From Sphingobacterium prati (GTDB lineage: Bacteria > Bacteroidota > Bacteroidia > Sphingobacteriales > Sphingobacteriaceae), in the NCBI RefSeq assembly GCF_013167215.1, contig NZ_JABJWY010000038.1, positions 1-64,000 of the forward strand: DNA of 64,000 nucleotides. The letters run 5' to 3'. How positions within the stretch are numbered: the first letter of the stretch is position 1; the number at the start of each line of letters is the position of its first letter. Below, in pieces: positions 1 to 8,267 of the stretch. Made by a program: the position numbers and the translations under genes. The notes below the pieces were generated by a model. That model was not told the origin of the DNA. It saw nothing but the letters and a program-made list of their open reading frames with translations, and did no database searches.

Positions 1-3
1 CTT

Positions 4-112
4 TAGGTGCCTATATCGGCGGTGTCTACCTCTTCCCATTCCGAACAGAGCAGTCAAGCCCGCCAGAGCCGATGGTATTGCCGTAACAGGTGGGAGAGTA
101 GGTCGGTGCCTT
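4..112 (+). rRNA. rrf: 5S ribosomal RNA
   Basis: This is the 5S rRNA at the downstream end of an rRNA operon whose 16S and 23S genes lie outside the window. The conserved block TCTTCCCATTCCGAACAGAG and the 3' block GGTGGGAGAGTAGGTCGGTG are both present. The 5' AGGTGCC pairs with the 3' GGTGCCT to close helix I, which sets the ends to within a base or two. It is followed by a T run and a second hairpin. Confidence 0.95.
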
Positions 113-122
113 TTTTTACACG

Positions 123-158
123 GAAGCCCTTTCTGGAAACAGTCAAGGGCTTCTTGCG
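123..158 (+). terminator. rRNA operon terminator
   Basis: A perfect 9-bp stem, GAAGCCCTT (123-131) with AAGGGCTTC (145-153), follows the 5S gene and its T run. It is the likely end of the rRNA transcript. The tail after the stem is only partly T-rich. Confidence 0.6.
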
Positions 159-295
159 TTTGCATACTTTTTTAGATTTCTTTTCAGAAGAGACACCGGG
201 TCGGAACGATGGAAAAGATCTGCTAAAGTTTTCCTTTTATACAATTAGCAATTCTACAAGATATTCTCTAATTTAGTCATTATAGCAATGTATAT

Positions 296-1183
296 ATGAT
301 GAAAGCAAAACAGATATCCTTACTCACTATTCTACTACTATTTTTTCTTAGTAGCAATAGATTAAACGCGCAAGAACAATTATTGGATGATGGTGTTTTG
401 CGTATATTGGCCATTGGTAATAGCTTTTCCGAAGATGCGATCGAGCAAAACTTGTATGAATTGGCTAAAGCTGGAAAGAAAAAGATCGTTATTGGTAACC
501 TTTATATTGGTGGCGCTCCGTTAAGTTTGCACGTAAGCAATGCAAGAGCGGATAAGCCTGCTTATCGTTATCGGAAAATCAATATAGACGGTCACATGTC
601 CGAAAAGGTAAATGAACGGCTTTCAACGGCTTTGGTAGACGAAGCCTGGGACTATATTAGTTTTCAGCAAGCGAGTCCACTGTCGGGAGATTATGACTCC
701 TATGCAAAGGATTTACCAATTTTATATGACTATGTCACCAAACATGTAAAGTATCCTGAAACAAAGTATATATTACATCAAACCTGGGCATATCAGAACG
801 GCTCGTCCCATGAGGGATTTATCCGTTATAACCGTAACCAGAATACGATGTACAACGCTATTGTAGGCACTTCCCAAGAAGTCTTTAACTGGGGTAATTT
901 TCAAGTATTGGTACCTGCTGGTACAGCTATTCAGAATGCGCGTTCGACTTATCTGGGCGATCAATTCACACGCGATGGTTATCATCTTAATTTGGATTAT
1001 GGACGCTATGTCGCGGCTTGTACATGGTACGAGGCGCTGTTTCAGGAGAATGTTATCAATAACACATTTTTGCCACTCAAAGTAACTTATGTTGAAGGGC
1101 AGATCGCGCGGGAAGCTGCACACCAGGCCGTGGCATCTCCTTATGGGATTACTGTATTGAAGAGTTTTCAATTAATGAAATAG
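296..1183 (+). CDS. DUF4886 family secreted SGNH-like hydrolase
   Basis: The product is a 295-residue exported protein of the DUF4886 family, an SGNH-hydrolase-like fold common in Bacteroidota. Residues 1-25 form a signal peptide (basic start, hydrophobic core LLTILLLFFLSS, then NAQ). The family signature AIGNSFSED lies at residues 39-47, with Ser43 in the position of the SGNH nucleophile, and a C-terminal DGYHL motif resembles the block V Asp-x-x-His. The substrate is unknown; relatives are often near glycan-degradation genes, so esterase activity on carbohydrates is an inference. It sits alone between the rRNA operon and a bidirectional terminator. Two adjacent ATG codons (296 and 299) could start it. 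Confidence 0.85.
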   Translation: MMKAKQISLLTILLLFFLSSNRLNAQEQLLDDGVLRILAIGNSFSEDAIEQNLYELAKAGKKKIVIGNLYIGGAPLSLHVSNARADKPAYRYRKINIDGHMSEKVNERLSTALVDEAWDYISFQQASPLSGDYDSYAKDLPILYDYVTKHVKYPETKYILHQTWAYQNGSSHEGFIRYNRNQNTMYNAIVGTSQEVFNWGNFQVLVPAGTAIQNARSTYLGDQFTRDGYHLNLDYGRYVAACTWYEALFQENVINNTFLPLKVTYVEGQIAREAAHQAVASPYGITVLKSFQLMK

Positions 1184-1242
1184 TATATTATATGGGAGAT
1201 ACCAGATGTAAAATTGGATTATCATCCATGCGCTATGGAAAT

Positions 1243-1295
1243 AGCATATAAAAGTAAAGGGGGATCAATTTGATCCCCCTTTACTTTTATATGCT
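1243..1295. terminator. bidirectional terminator
   Basis: Two perfect 26-bp complementary arms are separated by a single T, centred on GGGGGATCAA and TTGATCCCCC. The outer parts are A-rich on one side and T-rich on the other, so the hairpin can end both the DUF4886 transcript and the converging sucD transcript. This is an unusually long and perfect stem. Confidence 0.85.
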
Positions 1296-1306
1296 TAATT
1301 GTCTAA

Positions 1307-2179
1307 TTATTTAGCCAATTCTTCTGCAATTGCTTTTCCGATTTCAGCTGGTGATTCAACTACACGGATACCACACTCACGCATGATTTTCATTTTTGCA
1401 GCAGCAGTATCATCAGCACCACCTACAATCGCACCAGCATGGCCCATACGGCGTCCTGGAGGCGCTGTTTGACCAGCAATAAATCCAACAACTGGTTTAG
1501 TACCATGTTCTTTGATCCAACGTGCAGCTTCAGCTTCCATTCCACCACCAATCTCACCGATCATGATGATAGCTTCTGTTTCTGGGTCGTTCATTAATAA
1601 TTCAACAGCTTCTTTAGTTGTTGTACCGATGATAGGGTCACCACCGATTCCGATAGCTGTCGTGATTCCTAATCCCGCTTTTACAGTTTGATCTACTGCT
1701 TCATAGGTTAAAGTTCCTGATTTTGAAACAACACCTACATTACCTTTTTTGAAGATAAATCCTGGCATAATACCGATTTTAGCTTCATCTGCTGTAATGA
1801 TACCCGGACAGTTTGGACCGATCAAACGGGATTTTTTGTCGCTCAAGTAAGATTTTACTTGGATCATGTCTTTCGTAGGGATACCCTCAGTAATACATAC
1901 AATCACTTCGATACCCGCAGCTGCAGCTTCCATGATTGCATCTGCAGCAAATGCTGGAGGTACAAAGATAATAGAAACATTAGCTCCTGTAGCGTCTACT
2001 GCATCTTGAACAGTGTTGAATACAGGACGGTCTAAGTGTTGTTGACCACCTTTACCAGGAGTCACACCACCAACTACATTTGTTCCGTACTCAATCATTT
2101 GAGTCGCATGGTAAGTACCTTCGTTTCCAGTGAAACCTTGAACGATTACTTTTGAATCTTTATTAACTAATACACTCAT
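1307..2179 (-). CDS. sucD: succinyl-CoA synthetase subunit alpha
   Basis: This is the alpha subunit of succinyl-CoA ligase, which interconverts succinyl-CoA and succinate with nucleotide phosphorylation in the TCA cycle. The CoA-binding Rossmann region with GFTGNEGTYHATQ is at the N-terminus and the ligase domain carries GHAGAIVGG, in which His247 is the expected phosphohistidine. The 290-residue length fits the family. I chose the ATG at 2179: an upstream in-frame ATG at 2203 would add eight residues (MCAKFKEE) that the family lacks and would lie within the putative -7 box. The beta subunit gene sucC is not adjacent, unlike in many bacteria. Confidence 0.95.
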   Translation of the reverse strand: MSVLVNKDSKVIVQGFTGNEGTYHATQMIEYGTNVVGGVTPGKGGQQHLDRPVFNTVQDAVDATGANVSIIFVPPAFAADAIMEAAAAGIEVIVCITEGIPTKDMIQVKSYLSDKKSRLIGPNCPGIITADEAKIGIMPGFIFKKGNVGVVSKSGTLTYEAVDQTVKAGLGITTAIGIGGDPIIGTTTKEAVELLMNDPETEAIIMIGEIGGGMEAEAARWIKEHGTKPVVGFIAGQTAPPGRRMGHAGAIVGGADDTAAAKMKIMRECGIRVVESPAEIGKAIAEELAK

Positions 2180-2200
2180 TTCTTCTTTAAATTTTGCACA

Positions 2201-2208
2201 CAAATCTA
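2201..2208 (-). promoter_or_regulatory. putative sucD -7 box
   Basis: TAGATTTG on the minus strand matches the Bacteroidota -7 consensus TAnnTTTG, 21 nt before the chosen sucD ATG. No good -33 element is seen at the standard spacing. Confidence 0.5.
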
Positions 2209-2269
2209 CTATTTTGCTTTCTAAAATGGAAGCAATGTGGATAGGAATATGACCTTTATTGATAAATTT

Positions 2270-2803
2270 TTAGTTCAGTTTACATTTTTGGATAAAATCC
2301 CAAAGGATAATGCCGATTGCGACAGATACGTTAAGTGAATGCTTGGTGCCATATTGGGGGATTTCGATGCAGGTATCGATTTTTTCCATGACCTCTTCAT
2401 CTACGCCGTTGACTTCATTTCCAAAAATTAACGCATATTTTTTATCGGACTTTGGCTCAAATTGATGTAACATAACACTATCATCGGCTTGTTCAATGGC
2501 AATGATTGTATACCCCTCCGCTCTTAGATTCTCTACGACATCTGCCGTTTCTTTATGGTATTCCCAAGAGACAGATTGCGTCGCTCCCAATGCAGTTTTT
2601 TCAATTTCCCGGTGTGGTGGCGTTCCGGTAATACCACATAAGTATATTTTTTCAATAGCAAATCCGTCGGCTGTACGGAAGGCAGAGCCCACATTGTGCA
2701 TACTGCGAACATTGTCTAAAACAATTGCGATAGGCGTTTTTTCTTGTTTTTTAAACGATTCAACATCTGTACGTTGAAGTTCATCCATCGATAATTTTTG
2801 CAT
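2270..2803 (-). CDS. TrmH/SpoU family RNA 2'-O-methyltransferase
   Basis: The 177-residue protein is a SPOUT-class RNA methyltransferase that would methylate a ribose in tRNA or rRNA using S-adenosylmethionine. All three SpoU motifs are visible: NVRSMHNVGSAFRTADG near residues 31-48, IFGNEVNGVDEEVM near 126-140, and IPQYGTKHSLNVSVA near 148-163, the trefoil-knot SAM site. There is no N-terminal substrate-binding extension, so the specific RNA target cannot be told from sequence. Its -7 box lies only 4 nt from the ATG, suggesting a leaderless message. It is divergent from rpsT. Confidence 0.9.
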   Translation of the reverse strand: MQKLSMDELQRTDVESFKKQEKTPIAIVLDNVRSMHNVGSAFRTADGFAIEKIYLCGITGTPPHREIEKTALGATQSVSWEYHKETADVVENLRAEGYTIIAIEQADDSVMLHQFEPKSDKKYALIFGNEVNGVDEEVMEKIDTCIEIPQYGTKHSLNVSVAIGIILWDFIQKCKLN

Positions 2804-2807
2804 GTTG

Positions 2808-2815
2808 CAAATATA
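2808..2815 (-). promoter_or_regulatory. -7 box of the RNA methyltransferase gene, abutting the ATG
   Basis: TATATTTG on the minus strand fits TAnnTTTG exactly and ends 4 nt before the start codon at 2803. Transcription would begin at or within a few bases of the ATG. Confidence 0.55.
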
Positions 2816-2839
2816 GTAAACCTAAAAAACAAAATAGAT

Positions 2840-2870
2840 TTTGAATATTGAAAATAAGGTGTTATTTTTG
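2840..2870 (+). promoter_or_regulatory. consensus promoter of rpsT
   Basis: TTTG (2840-2843), a 19-bp spacer and TATTTTTG (2863-2870) match the Bacteroidota sigma-A type consensus TTTG-N19-TAnnTTTG exactly. The predicted leader before the rpsT ATG is about 40 nt. Confidence 0.8.
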
Positions 2871-2916
2871 CAGTCCGAATTACAAGAAAAAATTGAATAA
2901 AAATTAGCTAAAAAAA

Positions 2917-3171
2917 ATGGCAAATCATAAATCAGCGATCAAAAGGATTAGAGCAAACGCTACTAAACGTTTAAGAAACCGTTACCAAGCAAAAACTACT
3001 CGTAACGCAATCAAAAAATTACGTCATACAACTTCTGCAGAAGAGGCAAAAACATTGTTACCACGCGTAATTTCTATGCTTGATCGTTTGGCAAAGAAAA
3101 ATGTGATCCACAAGAAAAAAGCTTCTAACAACAAATCTAAGTTAACTAAATTCGTTAACGGTTTAGCGTAA
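2917..3171 (+). CDS. rpsT: 30S ribosomal protein S20
   Basis: The 84-residue, strongly basic protein is ribosomal protein S20, which binds 16S rRNA in the 30S subunit. The start MANHKSAIKRIR and the helical lysine/arginine-rich body with VIHKKKASNNKSKL near the end are typical of the family, and the length is normal. It is monocistronic, with a consensus promoter upstream and a hairpin terminator just downstream. Confidence 0.97.
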   Translation: MANHKSAIKRIRANATKRLRNRYQAKTTRNAIKKLRHTTSAEEAKTLLPRVISMLDRLAKKNVIHKKKASNNKSKLTKFVNGLA

Positions 3172-3191
3172 GCTTCCTGTATAGATATTGA

Positions 3192-3220
3192 GGGGTACAG
3201 CTCGCTGTATCCCTTTTCTT
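3192..3220 (+). terminator. rpsT terminator
   Basis: A GGGGTACAG stem with CTCG loop and CTGTATCCC (one G-T pair) is followed by TTTTCTTT, directly after rpsT. Confidence 0.8.
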
Positions 3221-3262
3221 TATGTTATATACTTTGGATTTCTCTTTCCAAGCGAATAGTAA

Positions 3263-3294
3263 TAAAAAAGCACCCATATGGGTGCTTTTTTATT
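3263..3294. terminator. bidirectional terminator
   Basis: AAAAAAGCACCC and GGGTGCTTTTTT form a perfect stem around ATAT. It lies 20 bp past the stop of the minus-strand DUF1080 gene and also backs up the rpsT terminator. Confidence 0.85.
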
Positions 3295-3313
3295 TTATAT
3301 TAGTTGTGACTGA

Positions 3314-4165
3314 CTATTGTTTTAGATTGGGCAATAATTCAGCGATGACTTTTTTCAATTTATTTGGATCTTTCATGTAAGGTTCCAAATCATATAGTTC
3401 CACTTTTTTGAAATCGATCGGATGGCTCTCACTCTGAAGAGAGATACTTCCTTTCTTCAATAGTTGCCCATCTTTTTTTACTACAGGATCAAAGTCTGTT
3501 ACATTGCCACCGCCGATTTGAGGTTTGCTATATTGCAATATCACTTTGTCTTCAAGAATATGTTGTACAAGTGAATCTCCCAATACGAGGAAATCAGCCG
3601 TTACCCATTGGTCTCCAGCATAAGTTTTAGATGTTGAACTAATACAATGTGGCGTAAATAGTTTGTTATCAATGACAACATTTGTTCCCGGAGTACACAG
3701 ATTGCTCGTTGTGCGTTCGTCTTTGCCATTACCGCCCAGAAGCTGTCCTTCGATAGAGATTGGAAAATCCTGATCAACACCCATTGTTTTCGGATCTTGT
3801 CCATGTAGCATGGCACCACTGTTGCGCCAAGCCCAGCCTTCACCGCCCGGAGCTTGCTCGTCTACAAAACGATAAGTAACACGTAATAAATAAGCAGAAA
3901 ATTCTTTATTATAAAATAGATGGCCATATTGAAAATTGAAATTATCGTAGCCGTCATATCTGACTTTCAATAAACCATCTTCTACACGGAATGTGTTTTT
4001 ATAGTTATCTCCAACCTTATGGTTTCGGATTTTAGGAGTCCAGTTTTTTAAATCTTTCCCATTGAACAATTGAATGGGTTTGGGTTTTTTGTCTTGAGAT
4101 TTGCCAAATACGGAAGTGCTGAGTAATAAAATTCCAGCACCATAGATAATATGTTTGAATTTCAT
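3314..4165 (-). CDS. DUF1080 (3-keto-disaccharide hydrolase) family secreted protein
   Basis: The 283-residue protein has a signal peptide (residues 1-22, ending VFG-KS) and a DUF1080 concanavalin-like beta-sandwich. Landmarks are LFNGKDLKNW (residues 33-42), the EGWAWRNSGAMLHGQDP segment and SISLQSESHPIDFKKVELYDL at the C-terminus. Family members cleave 3-keto-glycosides after a dehydrogenase has oxidised the sugar; the exact substrate here is unknown. No 3-keto-sugar dehydrogenase is next to it. It lies 39 bp downstream of the AraC regulator on the same strand, so the two are probably co-transcribed. Confidence 0.88.
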   Translation of the reverse strand: MKFKHIIYGAGILLLSTSVFGKSQDKKPKPIQLFNGKDLKNWTPKIRNHKVGDNYKNTFRVEDGLLKVRYDGYDNFNFQYGHLFYNKEFSAYLLRVTYRFVDEQAPGGEGWAWRNSGAMLHGQDPKTMGVDQDFPISIEGQLLGGNGKDERTTSNLCTPGTNVVIDNKLFTPHCISSTSKTYAGDQWVTADFLVLGDSLVQHILEDKVILQYSKPQIGGGNVTDFDPVVKKDGQLLKKGSISLQSESHPIDFKKVELYDLEPYMKDPNKLKKVIAELLPNLKQ

Positions 4166-4204
4166 CCTGAATTAGGTTTATTGACCTAATTTAGGGAAAC
4201 ATTT

Positions 4205-5038
4205 TTAAATAAGCAATTCTTTTTGTTTGACATATTCGCTGGGACGAATACCTACGACCTTATTGAATGTATTGCTAAATGTAGGTAAGCTGTTATAACC
4301 GACTTTTAACGCCACTTCATTGACACTTAGTTTTTCATCCAGTAATAGTTTAAGCGCGGTTAGCATTCTAAGGATAGTATAGTATTGGATAAAGGACATG
4401 TTTAATTCTTTCTGGAATAGCCTAGCCAATGTACGTTCGCTGATATTAAATAGACTCGCAAGTTTTTTAAAACTCACGTTTTCTTCAATATTCTCCTCCA
4501 GATAGGTAACGATATCTTTTAATTTTTGGTGGCTGGGATAGGGCAGAGCCAATGGAAGCTCGTGCAGAGACAGTTCAGGAAGGATGAGTTTAAATGCAGT
4601 AGCCAAACTATACTTAGGTTCCTCCACAGGAAATATATTGCCGTTCCAACGGTTGGTAAACATAATCAGTTCAATTAGCAGATCGTTTACTGGATAGATG
4701 CCCATTTTACTGTAGAATGCGGTATCGCTATTCGTTTTTGGAAAATAGAGATTACGCATCACAACTTCTGGGGTACTTGGGTGAATACTATGCTTTACAC
4801 CTGCTGGAATCCACAGATAGTGACGAGCGGGCAAGAAATATGATTTTTCATCCGTTTTTATAAAAACAACTCCACCTTCGGTATATAAAAATTGATCCTT
4901 ATCATGACAGTGCTCCGTGATATGGTTTTCCGCTATAATGGCATGGTGACAATAAATGCTATCTTCAAATGAATCAACCTCTGTCATGTAATAGCGGTTG
5001 ACATATTTTGCATCACTCGTTGTATCTCTTAAGTTCAT
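4205..5038 (-). CDS. AraC family transcriptional regulator
   Basis: This DNA-binding regulator has an N-terminal cupin sensor domain (HCHDKDQFLYTEGG and the IPAGVKHSIHP turn) and a C-terminal AraC double helix-turn-helix, with SFKKLASLFNISERTLARLF for the first helix pair and LSVNEVALKVGYNSLPTFS for the second. I place the start at the ATG at 5038 rather than an upstream TTG at 5062, because that TTG lies inside the likely -7 box. The ligand is unknown. The following DUF1080 gene on the same strand is a natural candidate target. Confidence 0.88.
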   Translation of the reverse strand: MNLRDTTSDAKYVNRYYMTEVDSFEDSIYCHHAIIAENHITEHCHDKDQFLYTEGGVVFIKTDEKSYFLPARHYLWIPAGVKHSIHPSTPEVVMRNLYFPKTNSDTAFYSKMGIYPVNDLLIELIMFTNRWNGNIFPVEEPKYSLATAFKLILPELSLHELPLALPYPSHQKLKDIVTYLEENIEENVSFKKLASLFNISERTLARLFQKELNMSFIQYYTILRMLTALKLLLDEKLSVNEVALKVGYNSLPTFSNTFNKVVGIRPSEYVKQKELLI

Positions 5039-5059
5039 TTTTTCTATAAAACTACCTTG

Positions 5060-5067
5060 CAAAGGTA
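5060..5067 (-). promoter_or_regulatory. putative -7 box of the AraC/DUF1080 unit
   Basis: TACCTTTG on the minus strand fits TAnnTTTG and lies 21 nt before the chosen ATG. It decides the start codon by excluding the in-frame TTG it overlaps. Confidence 0.55.
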
Positions 5068-5473
5068 AGACTTTTTTACTAGACCTAACTTTGTTCTAAG
5101 TAAAGTGAGTGTATGCTTACAATAAAATTGCAAATAAACCTTTAGCGAGTTAGTATTTACTTACCTGGATTTAAATTTATTTTTTATAATTTATTGTTAA
5201 TCAGTGTTATAAATATTTTTTTCCATTTTTACAATAATACTTTAAAAATATATTTTATTATATTTTTCTGATAAACAGATGGTTATAGCTGTTTCGTCTC
5301 TATTGAATAATTTTGTGTCAAATGGTAATAAATTCAATGTAGAAAAAAACGCTAAAATTGTTTGGTTGAGAAATGTAGACCCAAGCTTAATAACTTTTAT
5401 AATAGCGGATATAAATAGGTTTCAATTTCTTAAGTTTACATGAATAGCGAATAAAAAATAAAATAATAAGGAT
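5068..5473. other. AT-rich divergent intergenic region
   Basis: About 400 bp without a gene separates the AraC gene from the CoA-transferase. It is very AT-rich with runs of T and A. A TAATTTTG at 5308-5315 (plus strand) resembles a -7 box but would leave a leader of about 150 nt. I see no riboswitch or convincing operator. Confidence 0.4.
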
Positions 5474-6967
5474 ATGGCTTACGAAAGGATAAAAATTCAG
5501 AGCTTACACGATAAGGTTACTACAGCTACAGAAGCTGCGAAATTGTTTCAAGACGGTATGGTCGTTGGCTCAAGTGGTTTTACCAAAGCTGGCGATAGCA
5601 AAGCCGTATTACCAGCTTTAGCAGAAAGGGCAAAAGTGGATCCTTTAAAAATAACATTGATTACAGGGGCTTCTTTGGGCCATGGTACAGACGGTAAATT
5701 AGCCGAGGCTGGTGCCCTATCCAAACGTATGCCCTTTCAAGTGGATCGAATCCTCCGCAATAAGATCAATGCTGGAGATGTACTTTTTATAGATCAGCAC
5801 TTAAGTGAGACTGCTGAACTGCTCCACAATAAAAATCTACCGCAGGTGGATATTGCCGTATTGGAGGTTGCTGCGATTGAATCGGATGGTAGTATCATTC
5901 CAACGACCTCAGTTGGTAACTCCGCAACCTTTGCCGCATTAGCTAAACAGGTTATTTTGGAAGTCAATACAGCTATTCCAACAGCAATCAAAGGAATACA
6001 CGATATCTATCAGGCAGAAGACTATCCACGTCGTAATGTTATTCCTATAGTAGCACCTGAAAATAAGATTGGCCGGAAAACAATCCCATTGGATCCCAGC
6101 AAGATTGTGGGAATCGTTTTTACGAATGAACTTGACAGTCCAGCAGATATCGCCGAACCTGATGCCAAAACAACAGCAATAGCAAAGCATATATTGGCAT
6201 TTTTTGAAAATGAAGTTGAGCTTGGGCACCTATCCGAGAGTTTGATGCCTCTTCAGGCAGGAATTGGAAAAGTAGCGAATGCCGTGCTCACAGGCTTTAT
6301 CCAGAGTAAATTCCACAATTTAACCATGTTTTCGGAAGTACTCCAGGATAGTACATTTGATTTAATTGATGCGGGTAAATTGGATTTTGCGTCAGCCTCT
6401 TCTATTACTGTATCGGAAGAGTGTTATTCGCGCGTATTTGATCACTTGGACAAATATCGTGACAAGATTGTCTTACGCCCGCAAAACATATCCAATACAC
6501 CGGGATTGATCAAACGTTTGGGGATTATTGCAATCAATACCGCAATAGAATTTGACATATATGGTAACGTGAACTCGACGCATACCTCTGGTACCAATAT
6601 TATGAACGGTATAGGAGGATCGGGAGATTTTGCAAGGAATGCTTACTTAAGTATTTTTGTCACACAGGCGGCTTCTAAGGGAGACGCGATCTCTCATATC
6701 GTTCCGATGGTATCCCACGTAGATCATACGGAGCATGATGTTGATATTCTGGTGACAGATTATGGTTTGGCCGATTTGCGTGGTTTGGCGCCTCGTGAAC
6801 GTGCTAAGGTTATTATTGAAAATTGTGTGCATCCAGATTACAAAGCCCAACTCTTGGATTATTACAATCGCGCCTGTGAAAGAGGTGGACACACGCCGCA
6901 TTTGCTAGAGGAGGCGTTCAGTTGGCATATCAACTTGAGAGAAACAGGAACCATGAAAAAGAATTAA
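5474..6967 (+). CDS. succinate CoA-transferase (acetyl-CoA hydrolase/transferase family)
   Basis: The 497-residue enzyme belongs to the class I CoA-transferases typified by acetate:succinate and propionyl-CoA:succinate CoA-transferases. It would move CoA between a carboxylic acid and an acyl-CoA, linking acetate or propionate metabolism to succinyl-CoA. The segment FSEVLQDS places Glu288 at the expected catalytic position, and the C-terminal GIGGSGDFARNA and THTSGTNIMN blocks are the CoA-binding signature. Length is normal. The acyl substrate (acetyl or propionyl) cannot be told. Spacing to the sucD gene upstream is too large for an operon; a terminator follows directly. Confidence 0.9.
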   Translation: MAYERIKIQSLHDKVTTATEAAKLFQDGMVVGSSGFTKAGDSKAVLPALAERAKVDPLKITLITGASLGHGTDGKLAEAGALSKRMPFQVDRILRNKINAGDVLFIDQHLSETAELLHNKNLPQVDIAVLEVAAIESDGSIIPTTSVGNSATFAALAKQVILEVNTAIPTAIKGIHDIYQAEDYPRRNVIPIVAPENKIGRKTIPLDPSKIVGIVFTNELDSPADIAEPDAKTTAIAKHILAFFENEVELGHLSESLMPLQAGIGKVANAVLTGFIQSKFHNLTMFSEVLQDSTFDLIDAGKLDFASASSITVSEECYSRVFDHLDKYRDKIVLRPQNISNTPGLIKRLGIIAINTAIEFDIYGNVNSTHTSGTNIMNGIGGSGDFARNAYLSIFVTQAASKGDAISHIVPMVSHVDHTEHDVDILVTDYGLADLRGLAPRERAKVIIENCVHPDYKAQLLDYYNRACERGGHTPHLLEEAFSWHINLRETGTMKKN

Positions 6968-6998
6968 CTGGACGACAAGGTAACAGATATAGAGGAAT

Positions 6999-7033
6999 AG
7001 GGCTTTTCCAAAGAGTTTGGTAGCCCTCTTTTT
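6999..7033 (+). terminator. terminator of the CoA-transferase gene
   Basis: AGGGCT (6999-7004) with CCAAA pairs with TTTGG and AGCCCT (7022-7027), followed by CTTTTT. It ends the CoA-transferase message and separates it from the PDZ fragment that starts only 9 bp later. Confidence 0.7.
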
Positions 7034-7041
7034 ACGTAATA

Positions 7042-7389
7042 TTGTACCTATGGTTAACGGCCTGGAAGGAGCAGGGCGTTAAGATCGGGATCCAAGAACA
7101 TAGCCAAAAGTGGACATGGAAAGGCGGACAATTTAAAACGATCGAAACGATGGGTGAGCAGTCCGCAGCAGGGCTACCTTCGATCGCTGGTGTACTGGTA
7201 CTTCAGCTGGATGAAAAGAGTATACTATATAAAAGTGGTTTGCGGGTAGGTGATGCGATCCTGGATTATCAGGGTGAGAAAATAGCTAAGTTAACAGATT
7301 TGCAACAAGCCGTTAAAAAACTTGGACATACTGATCGTCCTAAAGTGTTTAGAAATCAGCAACAGCAGGAGCTGACCTTGCAATTGTAA
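7042..7389 (+). pseudogene. PDZ-domain protein fragment, probable 3' remnant
   Basis: The open frame encodes about 115 residues whose second half is a PDZ fold: GVLVLQLDEKSILYKSGLRV, then GDAILDYQGEKIAKLTDLQQ. The only possible start is a TTG at 7042 immediately after a terminator, and there is no signal peptide or promoter. The N-terminal LWLTAWKEQGVKI reads like the interior of a larger protein. A PDZ tail at the C-terminus occurs in several Bacteroidota secreted enzymes, so I read this as the surviving 3' end of a larger gene; a free-standing small PDZ protein is the alternative. Confidence 0.5.
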
Positions 7390-7784
7390 TGCGTGTGGTT
7401 TGTTGTATAAATAATCATTATACAACAACTAGATGCTTGTACGGTAGAGTTGGGCGCCCCAGTTTAAGCAGTCATAATTAAACATAAGTTTATATAAGTT
7501 ATGGTGGTAAAATATTGTATAAATATCGTTTTGTAAAGTTTATGTTTATTTTGTGTCGTTTATTGTTAAATTCTGTATAGATGTCTCTTTTCTTTTTTAT
7601 GTGATGTGATAATATACAAATCAAGTGATGTATTTTTCAACTGTCTTTTGTATTTTTGATAGTAAGCCACAGTAGAGATGAATTTGCTGTTCGGACCTAT
7701 TGTATAAAGTATATATTTTTTTCGTAATAAGACAAACCAAATATACGGTTTGCATGTCATAGAAATAAACAGAGGAATAGCCAG
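7390..7784. other. intergenic region before the PqqD-like gene
   Basis: About 395 bp, AT-rich from 7470 on, holds no supported gene. A 64-codon minus-strand frame at 7566-7760 has no recognisable domain and low-complexity composition. No clear promoter or terminator stands out. Decayed sequence linked to the PDZ fragment is possible. Confidence 0.35.
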
Positions 7785-8051
7785 ATGAAACTTAGAGGAG
7801 ATTTACAACTACGCAAATTGGGCGAAGATCATATCCTAGTCTATCCGGGACAAGATCAATTGGATGCATCCAAGGTATATAGCTTTAATGAGACTGCCGT
7901 ACAGATCTGGTTGGAACTGCAGGGAAAGGAATTTAATGTCGAAAGTGTTACAGCTGTTTTATTGGATAATTATGAGGTAGAGGAAAGCGAAGCTGAACGA
8001 GATGCCGCAAATTTGGTAATGCAATTTGAAAAGCAAGGCTTTTTGATATAA
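7785..8051 (+). CDS. PqqD family protein (orphan RRE-like)
   Basis: The 88-residue protein has the PqqD fold: a basic beta hairpin (LRGDLQLRKLGEDHILVYPG), the KVYSFNETAVQIWLELQG segment matching the family's LNETA.. helix, and a C-terminal winged-helix portion ending FEKQGFLI. PqqD domains bind peptides: in pyrroloquinoline quinone and other RiPP pathways they deliver the precursor to a radical SAM enzyme, and in Bacteroidota free-standing copies also occur in cell-surface polysaccharide loci. Here no radical SAM enzyme, precursor or transporter is adjacent, so the partner is unknown. It is monocistronic, flanked by long AT-rich gaps. Confidence 0.82.
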   Translation: MKLRGDLQLRKLGEDHILVYPGQDQLDASKVYSFNETAVQIWLELQGKEFNVESVTAVLLDNYEVEESEAERDAANLVMQFEKQGFLI

Positions 8052-8267
8052 TTAAGTACAGCTATCATTCCATTGATCTATTTTAAGAATATTGAGTACT
8101 TAAAGTTAGCCGGTCTTTTTATTGAAGGTTTTAACTGCAATATTGTTTCGTGGATAAGTGTAAATGTATTTGTAATATCGGTTTCGGAAGTAAAAAAAAG
8201 GAATGGTGTTGGACCGTAAAAATTAAAATTGTACATTCAATTATCAATAAGACAGGCATTATTTTTT

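Noticed and set aside
7..276. 89-residue frame over the 5S gene and its terminator
   Set aside because: It lies over the 5S rRNA and has the composition of rRNA; it is a shadow frame.
773..1171. 132-residue minus-strand frame inside the DUF4886 gene
   Set aside because: It lies entirely within a well supported gene and matches no family.
7566..7760. 64-residue minus-strand frame in the gap before the PqqD gene
   Set aside because: It is Lys/Tyr/Ile-rich from AT-rich DNA, has no promoter-like box or domain, and reads as chance.
7785..8051. RiPP biosynthetic cluster around the PqqD-like gene
   Set aside because: No radical SAM maturase, precursor peptide or transporter is adjacent; only the RRE-like protein is supported.
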